Made by a program: the position numbers and the translations under genes | Origin: an uncultured Alphaproteobacteria bacterium | Lineage (GTDB): Bacteria > Pseudomonadota > Alphaproteobacteria > HIMB59 > GCA-002718135 | Reading direction: 5' to 3' | Length of the DNA stretch: 45,022 nt | Assembly: GCA_902619045.1 (NCBI GenBank) | Contig: CACNCX010000003.1 | Span: forward strand, 1 to 45,022 | Notes under the pieces: model-generated | What the model was told of the DNA's origin: nothing | What the model saw: only the letters and a program-made list of their open reading frames with translations | Databases searched by the model: none | Shown here: piece by piece, positions 33,365-42,035 of the stretch | Layout of the letters: every line of letters starts with the position of its first letter | Position numbering within the stretch: the stretch's first letter is position 1

Positions 33365-34618
33365 TTACATAAGATCGTTTATTTCTTCCATCATTTCTTC
33401 TTGGAGATCACCCATATCATCAGCGTCGCCTGTAGCAATTTCTTCTGTGTAATCATAGATTACCTGTGTAACAGCTAATCCATTTTCTCCAGGATATGCA
33501 AACCAATCTGCAAGAAGTGGAAGTTGTTCAACTGCAGTAAGTTTATTAGGGTTTTTACTATAGAAATCACCTAATAATTCATTCGCTGCTTTGTTTGGTG
33601 GAACATATCCAGTTGTTTCAGCAACTAATGCAGCACCGATACCTGATGTAATGAACTTTAAGAAAGTCCATGCAGCATCAACTCTTGCTGGATCATCAGA
33701 TGTAGACACTAACATTGCAGCGTTTCCACCTGCTGGTAATCTTGCTGGTGTTCCATTGTTAACTCCAGCCATTCCAGGGAATGGTGCAGTTTTTAAAACA
33801 AAGTCTGCCTTTGCAGCATTAACTGAACCCAAGCTTGAAGTAGACCAGAACATCATACCAATAGTACCTGCGTTAAACGCAGCTTGACCATCAGCAATTG
33901 AATAGTTTGGCATATTACATCCGCTCATGATTGCTTTCATTTGCTCTAACGTTGCAAGTCCTGCATCACCACCCATATTTACAGCTCCATCTTTAACCAT
34001 TGGAACATTCTGAGTGTGCATTAATGCTTGGTGGAACCAGTTACCTGTGATGTTCCAACCAAAGTATAGAGTTCCTTTACCTGCTGCTTCCAATTTATTA
34101 CATGCTGCAATAACTTCGTCCCAGTTAGTTGGAATACTATTTACACCTGCTTCAGCTAATAAATCCATGTTATAATATCCAACTGGCGTTGATACAGAAA
34201 ATGGTAATCCATAAACTTCACCACCAAATGTTGAAAGACTTAACATAGCAGAATGGTAACCATCTTTTTCAAAAGCAGCTTCTTTTGCAATAAATGGCTC
34301 TAAAGACTTAGCAATACCTTTGTCAACTAGAGGTGCTTGTCTGTTAAGACCTTGCATTGTTACATCTGGTAAATTACCTGAAGTAGACTCTCTGAAGATT
34401 GTTGCAGTTGCATCCTCATAGTTTTCATAAGTTGCTCTAAATTTAACTTGAATATCTGGATGTGCTTTTTCAAACTCTGGCATAATAGCTTGAAAAGTTA
34501 CATCGAATAATCCTGAATAAGGATAAGCTACTTCTATTTCAATAGACTTAGCTGAATTAACAGAACCATAAAAACCAAAAGCTAATACGGCAGCCAATCC
34601 TGTAATTAATTTTTTCAT
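33365..34618 (-). CDS. Family 1 extracellular solute-binding protein (UgpB-like)
   Basis: Periplasmic receptor of a CUT1-type ABC transporter. Signal peptide residues 1-22 (cleavage near VNSA), then VAYPYSGLFDVTFQAIMPEFEKAHPDI typical of family 1 binding proteins; 417 residues. A strong GGAGG ribosome binding site and a three-unit Pho-box-like motif lie upstream, and a terminator downstream, fitting a highly expressed starvation-induced receptor. The permeases and ATPase are encoded divergently about 3 kb away. Ligand candidates are glycerol-3-phosphate, glycerophosphodiesters or 2-aminoethylphosphonate/phosphonoacetate; the phnA-phnY neighbours favour a phosphonate, but sequence alone does not decide. 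Confidence 0.85.
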   Translation of the reverse strand: MKKLITGLAAVLAFGFYGSVNSAKSIEIEVAYPYSGLFDVTFQAIMPEFEKAHPDIQVKFRATYENYEDATATIFRESTSGNLPDVTMQGLNRQAPLVDKGIAKSLEPFIAKEAAFEKDGYHSAMLSLSTFGGEVYGLPFSVSTPVGYYNMDLLAEAGVNSIPTNWDEVIAACNKLEAAGKGTLYFGWNITGNWFHQALMHTQNVPMVKDGAVNMGGDAGLATLEQMKAIMSGCNMPNYSIADGQAAFNAGTIGMMFWSTSSLGSVNAAKADFVLKTAPFPGMAGVNNGTPARLPAGGNAAMLVSTSDDPARVDAAWTFLKFITSGIGAALVAETTGYVPPNKAANELLGDFYSKNPNKLTAVEQLPLLADWFAYPGENGLAVTQVIYDYTEEIATGDADDMGDLQEEMMEEINDLM

Positions 34619-34670
34619 TTAATCCCTCCGATTCAAATATAATAATTAATCTAACACGTAGCCTCAAAGG

Positions 34671-34699
34671 GTTACAATTTTATTACGAAAATATTACTA
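34671..34699 (-). promoter_or_regulatory. Three-unit Pho-box-like array upstream of the binding-protein gene
   Basis: On the minus strand three 7-bp units, TAGTAAT, TCGTAAT and TTGTAAC, each separated by 4 bp (ATTT, AAAA), strictly 11-bp phased. The last unit is identical to the best phoB unit and ends 52 bp before the start codon. The region 34619-34755 contains nothing else notable except the GGAGG ribosome binding site. Confidence 0.65.
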
Positions 34700-34755
34700 A
34701 AAAATAAGCTTATTTTTCCACAGCATTAAGAAAAATTAGAGAAAAACTGGTTTAT

Positions 34756-36198
34756 TTACCAAGGTAGCGAAAAGGTTTTTACATTAGTAAAACTTTTCAT
34801 TGCTTCAATAACACCCTCTTTGTAACCAAGACCTGAATCTTTAATTCCTCCAAAAGGAGACATTTCAATTCTATAGCCTGGAACTTCCCAAATATTTACA
34901 GTGCCAACATTTAAGCCTTGAATATATTTTTTTGCTCGCATGAAGTTATTTGTACATACACCAGATGATAATCCGAATGCAGTTGAATTAGATATTTTCA
35001 TTACAGCTTCATCGTCATTAGGCACACGAATGATTGGTATAACTGGACCAAATGTTTCTTCTAAAACTAATTCACTTTTAGGATCAACATGATCTACAAC
35101 TATTGGAGGTAACAAAGCACCCTTTCTTCCAGGGTGATATAAAATTTTTGCACCGTCTTCTTCTGCCATTGAAACTCTTTTATCAAAAAGTTCTGCAGCT
35201 TGAGCATTAACAACTGTACCTAAGTCTGTTTCCATATTCATAGGATCACCAAATTTAATTTTCTTAGCACGCTCAAGAGCCATTTCAACAAATTGATCTG
35301 CAATAGATTCTTGAACCAGTATTCTTTTAACAGCTGTACAACGTTGACCAGAATTTTTCGTTGCTCCCGTAACAGCTAGCTCAACAGCTTTTTTAAGATC
35401 ATCACCATCTAAGTCATTTAAAACAATTAATGGATCATTACCACCTAACTCAAGAACAGTTCTTTTGTATCCAGCTTGTTCGGCAATTAATTTTCCTACA
35501 CCTACACTACCTGTAAAAGTAATGAGATCAATATTTGGATTCTTGATCATTTCTGATCCGATATCTTGAGGCCATCCAGTTACAACTGAAAACATTTCTG
35601 GTGGCAGACCTGCTTCATATAAAACATCAGCGAGTACCATTGCTGTTAAAGGTGTTAATTCTGTCTGCTTACATACTGTACAATTATTAGTTGCAATTGA
35701 AGGAGCAATTTTATGCGCTACCATATTCAAAGGGTGATTAAATGGAGTGATTGCTGAAATTGCCGTTAAAGGTTCTCTTATGGTAAATATTTTTCTCGCT
35801 TTTCCATGCGGAGTTAAATCACAAGAAAATATTTCTCCATCATCAAGAATACAAAGTTGAGCCGTTAAAGAAAAGACATCAAAAGCTCTTCCTACTTCGT
35901 ATAGAGAATCTTGTTTTGAAATACCAAGTTCTAAAGTAATAATATCAGAAATTTCTTCTTTTCTTTTAACAAGTACTTCTGCAGCAGTTTGAAGAATTTT
36001 TTGTCTCTCGTATCTTGTAAGTTTAGGTTGGTAATTTGCAGCAATATCTAAAGCCTTTCTTGCATGCTCTGCAGTACCGGCTGGAACCGTTCCGATTACT
36101 TCACCTGTAAAAGGGTACTCAACATTTATTGTTTTATCTGAAGTAACTTTTTCTCCAGCAATACGCATTGCTTCATTAATCATTTTTTTGTGCATCAT
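34756..36198 (-). CDS. phnY: Phosphonoacetaldehyde dehydrogenase
   Basis: Aldehyde dehydrogenase superfamily enzyme oxidising phosphonoacetaldehyde to phosphonoacetate with NAD(P). The catalytic cysteine is in [12 protein letters not shown], the general-base glutamate in VLELGGNDP, and [11 protein letters not shown] is the cofactor-binding segment. 480 residues, typical. It overlaps phnA by 4 bp (ATGA) with GGAG upstream, and is followed after 137 bp by the binding-protein gene. Linkage to phnA and phnW makes the phosphonate substrate assignment strong. Confidence 0.92.
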   Translation of the reverse strand: MMHKKMINEAMRIAGEKVTSDKTINVEYPFTGEVIGTVPAGTAEHARKALDIAANYQPKLTRYERQKILQTAAEVLVKRKEEISDIITLELGISKQDSLYEVGRAFDVFSLTAQLCILDDGEIFSCDLTPHGKARKIFTIREPLTAISAITPFNHPLNMVAHKIAPSIATNNCTVCKQTELTPLTAMVLADVLYEAGLPPEMFSVVTGWPQDIGSEMIKNPNIDLITFTGSVGVGKLIAEQAGYKRTVLELGGNDPLIVLNDLDGDDLKKAVELAVTGATKNSGQRCTAVKRILVQESIADQFVEMALERAKKIKFGDPMNMETDLGTVVNAQAAELFDKRVSMAEEDGAKILYHPGRKGALLPPIVVDHVDPKSELVLEETFGPVIPIIRVPNDDEAVMKISNSTAFGLSSGVCTNNFMRAKKYIQGLNVGTVNIWEVPGYRIEMSPFGGIKDSGLGYKEGVIEAMKSFTNVKTFSLPW

Positions 36199-37436
36199 AG
36201 GGCTCCATTTATTGCATAATAAAATGCATCATAGTTATATAATTGTTTGCTAGTATCTAAGTTTTGTAATTTTAAATTTGATATGAATGGAACCTCTCTT
36301 TCATGGAGTCCTCCATGAGAACGTAAAGGTTCATTTAATCCAGAAAGATTGTGTTTATCTTCCGATGAACCAATAGTCATAAATTCTGAAGACATACATA
36401 TAATATCCCCCATTCTATCAGGAGGTAAATTATAAGTAGAGCATCCTTCATCTTTTGTTAAAACAACTTCTATATCTTTTATTTCTTTAATAGCATTTAC
36501 AACTGAATCTACCCTGCTCTTGTCTTCTAAATAAATTGTTGCAAAAGAACCAAGTGAACCATGATGAACGACATATGGATCTGTAATTGGTAGGATGACT
36601 TTAGCCATGTTTGGTTCAAATTTTTTATCTAAATAATCTTGTAAAAATATTGCATTAGGTGAACCATCTTCTTTTGATTTTGGTTTCATTCCGTGATCTG
36701 CTGTGATGATTATAGAAACATTCTCCTTATTTAAAAGACCAATATATTTATCAAACATTGCATAAAATTTATTTGCTGTTTCATTTCCCGGAGCATATTT
36801 GTGTTGAATATAATCTGTAGTCGATAAATACATGATATTTGGTTTGAACTCTTCAAGAAGCTTTACACCTGCAGCCATTACAAATTCAGAAAGTCCTTCA
36901 GAATATACTTCTGGCACTGGCATCCCCAACCAATCGTTTACATTATCTATACCATTGAGATCTTTTGCTGCTTGATCAGATTTTTCAGCAGAAAAACAAA
37001 TAGCTCTCTCATCATCAAAACTTAATCCGTTTCCTAAAAGTGTTCTCAACTTGTCTTTTGCAGTAACAAGAGCAATTTTAGAACCAGAATTGTAAAATTT
37101 TTCAAAAATAGTTGGTGCTCGCATATATTTTGGATCATTCATCATTACTTCTTCACCAGTCTCAGGTGTATAAAAGAAGTTTCCGCATATACCGTGTACA
37201 GAACTTGGTTGGCCTGTTACAATCGAAATGTTATTTGGATTTGTAAAACTTGGAATAGCGCTGTGAACAAGTAGGTTTTCACCACTTGCAATTAATTTAT
37301 CAAGATTTGGTGTAAGATTAGATTTTGATGCTTCTTCGAGATACTCTTTTTGACTACCATCAAGGCATATAACAATAGCAGTTTTTGAGAAAGAGCTTGG
37401 ATATTCTCTTTTATTAATTTCTAAATTATCGGACAC
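36195..37436 (-). CDS. phnA: Phosphonoacetate hydrolase
   Basis: Alkaline-phosphatase-superfamily zinc enzyme cleaving the C-P bond of phosphonoacetate to acetate and phosphate. Metal ligand Asp26 is in VICLDGS and the nucleophile Thr65 in IPSFTNPNN; further ligands are in [11 protein letters not shown] and SHGGLHE. 413 residues, standard. It begins with GTG. First gene of the phnA-phnY-binding-protein operon and divergent from ugpC. Together with PhnW and PhnY it completes a phosphonatase-independent 2-aminoethylphosphonate pathway. Confidence 0.94.
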   Translation of the reverse strand: MSDNLEINKREYPSSFSKTAIVICLDGSQKEYLEEASKSNLTPNLDKLIASGENLLVHSAIPSFTNPNNISIVTGQPSSVHGICGNFFYTPETGEEVMMNDPKYMRAPTIFEKFYNSGSKIALVTAKDKLRTLLGNGLSFDDERAICFSAEKSDQAAKDLNGIDNVNDWLGMPVPEVYSEGLSEFVMAAGVKLLEEFKPNIMYLSTTDYIQHKYAPGNETANKFYAMFDKYIGLLNKENVSIIITADHGMKPKSKEDGSPNAIFLQDYLDKKFEPNMAKVILPITDPYVVHHGSLGSFATIYLEDKSRVDSVVNAIKEIKDIEVVLTKDEGCSTYNLPPDRMGDIICMSSEFMTIGSSEDKHNLSGLNEPLRSHGGLHEREVPFISNLKLQNLDTSKQLYNYDAFYYAINGAL

Positions 37437-37476
37437 AAATTCAACTAATATATATTATTAAAAATACAAATTTATA

Positions 37477-37494
37477 GTTATCTGGTAGTTAAAC
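37477..37494 (-). promoter_or_regulatory. Weak Pho-box-like repeat upstream of phnA
   Basis: On the minus strand GTTTAAC-TACC-AGATAAC, an 11-bp-phased pair keeping the TAAC ends but otherwise degenerate, 40 bp before the phnA start. Reported because the divergent partner has a clear array; on its own it would not be convincing. Confidence 0.3.
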
Positions 37495-37514
37495 TCAATC
37501 ATAATTTGAATATT

Positions 37515-37543
37515 TGTTAATAAAATTGAAATAAAACTGAAAT
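37515..37543 (+). promoter_or_regulatory. Three-unit Pho-box-like array upstream of ugpC
   Basis: Three 7-bp units TGTTAAT, TTGAAAT and CTGAAAT separated by AAAA each time, strictly 11-bp phased, ending 69 bp before the ugpC start. The middle unit is identical to one before plcP2. Confidence 0.55.
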
Positions 37544-37612
37544 AAATAGATTTAAAATATTCTCAAATTTAATAAAATTTTGTAGATTAAAGTTAAGATA
37601 CAGGGGGAATGA

Positions 37613-38746
37613 GTGGGAACAATATCGCTTAAAAATATTTCAAAGTCATTTGGGTCTACACAAGTACTTAATAATTTGAATGTTGATATAAACGATGGAG
37701 AATTCTTAACATTAGTTGGTCCATCTGGTTGTGGTAAATCTACATTACTTAGAATAATTGCAGGATTGGAACAGCAGACTTCAGGCGATGTATTAATTGA
37801 TAATAAAAATGTAAATAGAGTTAGAGCCAGTGAAAGAGATTTGGCAATGGTATTCCAGTCATATGCTCTTTATCCTCATCTCACAGTAAGAAGGAATTTA
37901 GAAACCCCATTAAGACTAAGGGATTATAATGCATTTGAAAGACTGCCCTTAATTGGTAATTTTTCTCCAAGCAAAAAAGAGAAAACAGAATCTATAAATC
38001 AATTAGTAAATAAAACTTCTGAAACTCTAAAAATTTCAGAACTATTGGATAGAAAACCAGGACAATTGTCAGGTGGTCAAAGACAAAGAGTTGCTCTTGG
38101 TCGTGCTATGGTTAGAGAGCCTGTTGCCTTTTTAATGGATGAACCTCTTTCAAATTTAGATGCGGCTCTGAGAGTTCACATGCGATCTGAACTATCTGAA
38201 CTTCATAATTCACTTAAAACTACTTTTGTGTACGTAACACATGATCAAGCAGAAGCGTTAACTATGTCTTCTAGAATGGCTGTGATGATTGATGGAAATT
38301 TATTACAACTAGATACGCCTCAAGAAGTATATGACAATCCTTCCTCATTAAGTGTAGCTCAATTTGTTGGAAGTCCAAAAATAAATATATTTAAAGGAAC
38401 TGCGGACTCTGGTGGGACGGTTGGTTTTCTCAACGTTAACCTAAAAAGAAAAAGTTCTGAAAGTAATACAGACTTACATATTGGTATTCGACCAGAACAT
38501 TTAGAAATTACAAATGAAAATAATGAAAATACATTTAGTGGAACAGTTGCATATAGAGAAAATTTAGGTTCAGATATTTTCTTTCATGTAAATATTGAAG
38601 ACGGTTCAAATAAAATAATTGTAAGGGGCTTACCACAATTTACACACCAAATTTCAAACGGTTCTAGTGTGAATATTAAAAGAGTTTCAGATAAAGCATT
38701 ACTATTTAATCAAGCAGGAATGAGAGTTCAATTTACTAATGCATAA
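37613..38746 (+). CDS. ugpC: UgpC/MalK-type ABC transporter ATPase
   Basis: ATPase of a CUT1-family importer, 377 residues. Walker [11 protein letters not shown]-loop VFQSYALYPH, signature LSGGQRQRVALGRAM, Walker B VAFLMDEP and H-loop VYVTHDQ are intact; a roughly 30-residue insertion after the Q-loop (NAFERLPLIGNF region) is unusual. A C-terminal TOBE domain with HIGIRPEHLEI follows. The start is GTG at 37613, chosen because an AGGGGG ribosome binding site precedes it; an overlapping ATG at 37609 is out of frame. It overlaps ugpA by 8 bp. Confidence 0.92.
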   Translation: MGTISLKNISKSFGSTQVLNNLNVDINDGEFLTLVGPSGCGKSTLLRIIAGLEQQTSGDVLIDNKNVNRVRASERDLAMVFQSYALYPHLTVRRNLETPLRLRDYNAFERLPLIGNFSPSKKEKTESINQLVNKTSETLKISELLDRKPGQLSGGQRQRVALGRAMVREPVAFLMDEPLSNLDAALRVHMRSELSELHNSLKTTFVYVTHDQAEALTMSSRMAVMIDGNLLQLDTPQEVYDNPSSLSVAQFVGSPKINIFKGTADSGGTVGFLNVNLKRKSSESNTDLHIGIRPEHLEITNENNENTFSGTVAYRENLGSDIFFHVNIEDGSNKIIVRGLPQFTHQISNGSSVNIKRVSDKALLFNQAGMRVQFTNA

Positions 38747-39695
38747 TTCAAAAGCTCACATATGGTTTATTGCACCAGCAATCATACTGATGATAATTAT
38801 TTTAATCTTTCCTCTTTTTCTTGCAGGAGGAATTTCTTTTACTGACTACAATTTAGGAAACAAAACATTCGAGTGGGTTGGACTAGAAAATTATGACAAA
38901 ATGTTCAATCGAAAAACATATGTCAAAATGATTTGGGCCACAGCGACGTATGTTATTGTTGTCGTTCCAATTTCTGTTGTACTTGGATTATGTGCTGCTA
39001 TGCTCTTAAACTCACTAAGGTTTGGCGCTGATATATATAAAACAATTTTTTTTCTTCCAGTTATGGCAACTCTTCTTGCAATGGCAATTGCATGGGAATT
39101 TACTCTTCATCCAACATTAGGAATTGTAAATAGTTTTTTAGCGAATGGATGTGGAGGAGTTAGGGAATTCATTCTTGGTTTTCATTGGTTGCCATGGGTA
39201 GACTCACAAGAAAGCTGGTACGCTATAGCATGTGCAAACAACATGGATTTTCCATATTGGTTAAAACAAAAAAATACTGCGATTTGGACAGTATGTTTCA
39301 TAGGAATTTGGCAGGCTTTTGGTTTTAATATGGTTTTATATTTAGCTGGCTTAACAAGTATACCAAGGGAGTTATACCAAGCTGCAGAAATGGACGGGGC
39401 TAAATCTACATGGGAGCAATTTAAACTTGTTACATGGCCAATGCTTGGTCCAACAACGTTGTTTGTTGTCACTATTACTACCATTAGAACATTTCAGGTA
39501 TTTGATACCATCGAAATACTTACTAAAGGTGGTCCATCAAAAACAACATATGTCATGATGTATGCAATTTTTGAAAAAGCTATTCAACAAAACTTAACAA
39601 GTATCGGTGCAGCAATCACTGTTGTCTTTATTGGATTTATTCTTGTGTTAACGTTTTTCCAAAGATATGTCATTGAGAAGAGGGTTCATTATTAA
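38739..39695 (+). CDS. ugpA: UgpA/MalF-type ABC transporter permease
   Basis: Six-helix permease subunit of the CUT1 importer, 318 residues. The EAA coupling loop is ELYQAAEMDGAKSTWEQFKLVTWP (quoted only to mark place; core motif QAAEMDGA). Compared with ordinary UgpA it carries an insertion of about 50 residues in the periplasmic loop around residues 128-175, with HWLPWVD and cysteines in NGCGG and ACANN. Start overlaps ugpC; stop overlaps the ugpE start (TAATG). Confidence 0.9.
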   Translation: MHNSKAHIWFIAPAIILMIIILIFPLFLAGGISFTDYNLGNKTFEWVGLENYDKMFNRKTYVKMIWATATYVIVVVPISVVLGLCAAMLLNSLRFGADIYKTIFFLPVMATLLAMAIAWEFTLHPTLGIVNSFLANGCGGVREFILGFHWLPWVDSQESWYAIACANNMDFPYWLKQKNTAIWTVCFIGIWQAFGFNMVLYLAGLTSIPRELYQAAEMDGAKSTWEQFKLVTWPMLGPTTLFVVTITTIRTFQVFDTIEILTKGGPSKTTYVMMYAIFEKAIQQNLTSIGAAITVVFIGFILVLTFFQRYVIEKRVHY

Positions 39696-40588
39696 TGGAA
39701 GCTAAACAATATATTGGGGAAGGTTGGAAGCATGCAATCTTAATTATTGGTGCTATCGTAGTGATGCTTCCTTTTTATATGATGGTTTCTATGTCATTAA
39801 AATCTCAGCAAGAAATCCAATCAATTTCTGGTGGTCTTATTGGTGCGCAAGAAACTCAAACGTTTCCCGTATGTGTTAAAACTGGTTATTCAGAAGAAAC
39901 ATGTACAATGAAGCCATATCAATACAACTATTGGTTTGCATTTGAAAAAGCCCCTATTCCTAGATACTTAATGAATGGTGTCATTGTTACTTTATCAATC
40001 TTCATTATTCAGGTTTTAGTCGCCTTACCGTGCGCATATGCACTCGCCAAGTTACGGTTTTACGGACGAGAATTTGTTTTCTCGATGGTTTTATTTTGCT
40101 TGCTCATTCCAGTTCATGGAATTGCACTTCCATTATATGTTATGTTGGCCCAGGCAGGATTAGTTGACACCTATTCCGCCTTAATACTCCCCTGGACAAT
40201 ATCGGTGTTTGGAATCTTTTTAATGCGGCAATTCTTTATGACTGTGCCCGATGAATTAATTGATGCCGCCAGGATGGATGGTATGGGAGAGTACGCAATC
40301 GTATGGAAAGTAATGCTTCCAACTGCAATACCAGCGTTACTTGCTTTTGCAATATTCTCAGTTGTTGCACACTGGAATGATTATTTCTGGCCACGTATGG
40401 TAATAACAGGAAATAGAGATCTCTTTACTCCGCCGCTTGGTATAAGAGAATTCAGAGGTGGAATTGATAGTGACGAATTTGGTCCTATGATGGCTTCGAT
40501 AGTTACTGTAACTGTTCCTCTTATTGTTGCTTTTATAATCGCGCAAAAACGATTTATTGAAGGAATTACTTTGACAGGCATGAAGTAA
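39695..40588 (+). CDS. ugpE: UgpE/MalG-type ABC transporter permease
   Basis: Second permease subunit, 297 residues. The EAA loop is ELIDAARMDGMGEYAIVWKV and the C-terminus ends FIEGITLTGMK, a MalG/UgpE hallmark. The first periplasmic loop contains an insertion with two cysteines, CVKTGYSEETC (about residues 61-71), absent from the Escherichia coli protein as I recall it, which could form a disulfide near the receptor interface. The DMT transporter gene follows after 14 bp. Confidence 0.9.
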   Translation: MEAKQYIGEGWKHAILIIGAIVVMLPFYMMVSMSLKSQQEIQSISGGLIGAQETQTFPVCVKTGYSEETCTMKPYQYNYWFAFEKAPIPRYLMNGVIVTLSIFIIQVLVALPCAYALAKLRFYGREFVFSMVLFCLLIPVHGIALPLYVMLAQAGLVDTYSALILPWTISVFGIFLMRQFFMTVPDELIDAARMDGMGEYAIVWKVMLPTAIPALLAFAIFSVVAHWNDYFWPRMVITGNRDLFTPPLGIREFRGGIDSDEFGPMMASIVTVTVPLIVAFIIAQKRFIEGITLTGMK

Positions 40589-40602
40589 ATTCTTATCTAC
40601 TG

Positions 40603-41451
40603 ATGGCATTGTCAGTAAATTTTATTTTTATCTTAATTCTTGTATCTGCTCTATGTCATGCAGTTTGGAGTGCTATAATAAAATCAAGTAAGAACCCTTT
40701 ATCGTTAATGGGTATAACATCTGTCTTAGAAGTTACTATTTTTTTACCTTTGACATTTACTGTTCCATTTCCAACTTTAGAGGTTTGGTATTTTTTAATT
40801 GCAACCGTCATCATTCATGTCATTTATAGATTAAATGTAATTTATTCTTATAGATACGGAGATCTTTCGTACATATATCCAATTTCTAGAGGAAGTTCAT
40901 GTTTGTTTGTAGCGATCATTAGTATTTTATTTTTAAGTTCTGATATTAGCGTTGCTGGTTTTGTAGGAATATTAATTGTTTGTATTGGATTATTTTTAAT
41001 TTCTTATTCTAAAAATTTATCTTTTAACTTCAGAGGTTTTGCTCTCGCAATATCAACGGCTATTCTAATTACTGCTTACACTTTAGTTGACGGGGTCGGG
41101 GTTAGACTTTCTGAAAATGGTTTTTCCTATATTTACTGGCTCTTCACACTTAATGGAATACCTTTACTAATTATTGGTTTGATCTCGAAAGATGGTTTAC
41201 GAAAAAAAGAAACGTACACTTTTAGATCGGGGATTGCTGCTGGTGTATTTGCAACAAGTAGTTATGCGATTGTTGTTTGGAGTATGCAATTTATAGAAAT
41301 AGCTTATGTCTCTAGTATTAGAGAAATAAGCATTGTGTTTGCTGCAATTATTGGAATGCTTTTCTTATTTGAGAAGAATGCAAAATCTCGAATAATACCT
41401 TCTATTTTAATAGTGAGTGGTATTTCGGTTGTTTATTTTCAAATTCTTTGA
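40603..41451 (+). CDS. EamA/DMT-family membrane protein, phosphonate-associated type
   Basis: Ten-helix drug/metabolite transporter, 282 residues, two EamA repeats. The segment YRYGDLSYIYPISRGSS is characteristic of a DMT subgroup that, from memory, is often found in phosphonate-utilisation operons. Last gene of the ugpCAE operon. It may export a by-product (such as acetate, alanine or glycine) or import a substrate; direction and cargo are unknown. The stop overlaps a possible TTG start of the next ORF, but that start is doubtful. Confidence 0.8.
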   Translation: MALSVNFIFILILVSALCHAVWSAIIKSSKNPLSLMGITSVLEVTIFLPLTFTVPFPTLEVWYFLIATVIIHVIYRLNVIYSYRYGDLSYIYPISRGSSCLFVAIISILFLSSDISVAGFVGILIVCIGLFLISYSKNLSFNFRGFALAISTAILITAYTLVDGVGVRLSENGFSYIYWLFTLNGIPLLIIGLISKDGLRKKETYTFRSGIAAGVFATSSYAIVVWSMQFIEIAYVSSIREISIVFAAIIGMLFLFEKNAKSRIIPSILIVSGISVVYFQIL

Positions 41452-41486
41452 GGAAAAAATATAGACTTTTTGTACGAAAATTTTAT

Positions 41487-41657
41487 ATGACTTTTATGAC
41501 TGAGGATATTGTGGAAGTGGATCCAAAAACCGAAACTATCTCTTGCGATGGTGGTGAAGATGGTTTAGGACATCCCGCAGTTTATTATACCTTCAATAAT
41601 GAGAACAAAATTGTTTGTGGTTATTGTGGTAAAATATTTATAAAAAAAGAAGAGTAG
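41487..41657 (+). CDS. NDUFS6-like zinc-finger protein
   Basis: Small CHCC-type zinc-finger protein: CDGGEDGLGHPAVYYTF and VCGYCGKIF supply the Cys-His-Cys-Cys ligands, as in the 13-kDa subunit (NDUFS6) of mitochondrial complex I and its alphaproteobacterial relatives. The ORF track uses a TTG at 41448; I prefer the ATG at 41487 (or 41496, giving MTEDIVEVDP) because relatives start shortly before the first cysteine. No ribosome binding site decides between them. Confidence 0.8.
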   Translation: MTFMTEDIVEVDPKTETISCDGGEDGLGHPAVYYTFNNENKIVCGYCGKIFIKKEE

Positions 41658-41659
41658 AA

Positions 41660-42013
41660 ATGTACAAAGAATCTTGGGGTTTAAAAAGAATATGTCCTAT
41701 GTGTAGTAAGCAATACTACGACTTAGGAAGAACCGAATTGGAATGTCCTGAGTGTGGTAAAGAAATTGAAGTTACTACAATGACTAGACCAAGACGTGGA
41801 AGAAAACCTGGAAGTACTAATGCTGCTCCTTTAACTAATCCTATTCCTCCAAAACCAAAAGAAAAAGATGATGAACTTGATATCGATAATTTGGATTTGG
41901 ATAACAACGAAGACAATCTTGAGGATGATACTGTTTTATTAGAAGATGAAACAGAAATTGATCCAATAGCCGAAGGTATTAAACCTAAAGAAGACGGCGA
42001 AGAAGAATACTAA
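41660..42013 (+). CDS. FYDLN_acid family protein (TIGR02300 type)
   Basis: 117 residues. N-terminal zinc-ribbon-like part WGLKRICPMCSKQYYDLGR and ECPECGKEI has two CxxC pairs around a YYDL motif equivalent to the family's FYDLN; the C-terminal half is highly acidic and presumably disordered. The family is characteristic of alphaproteobacteria and its function is unknown. It starts 2 bp after the zinc-finger gene. Confidence 0.88.
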   Translation: MYKESWGLKRICPMCSKQYYDLGRTELECPECGKEIEVTTMTRPRRGRKPGSTNAAPLTNPIPPKPKEKDDELDIDNLDLDNNEDNLEDDTVLLEDETEIDPIAEGIKPKEDGEEEY

Positions 42014-42035
42014 AATTTCAATAAAAATTTAGAAG

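Noticed and set aside
41448-41486. TTG start of the zinc-finger ORF as given in the track
   Set aside because: It overlaps the upstream stop and adds a basic N-terminal stretch not expected for the family; ATG starts at 41487 or 41496 are preferred.
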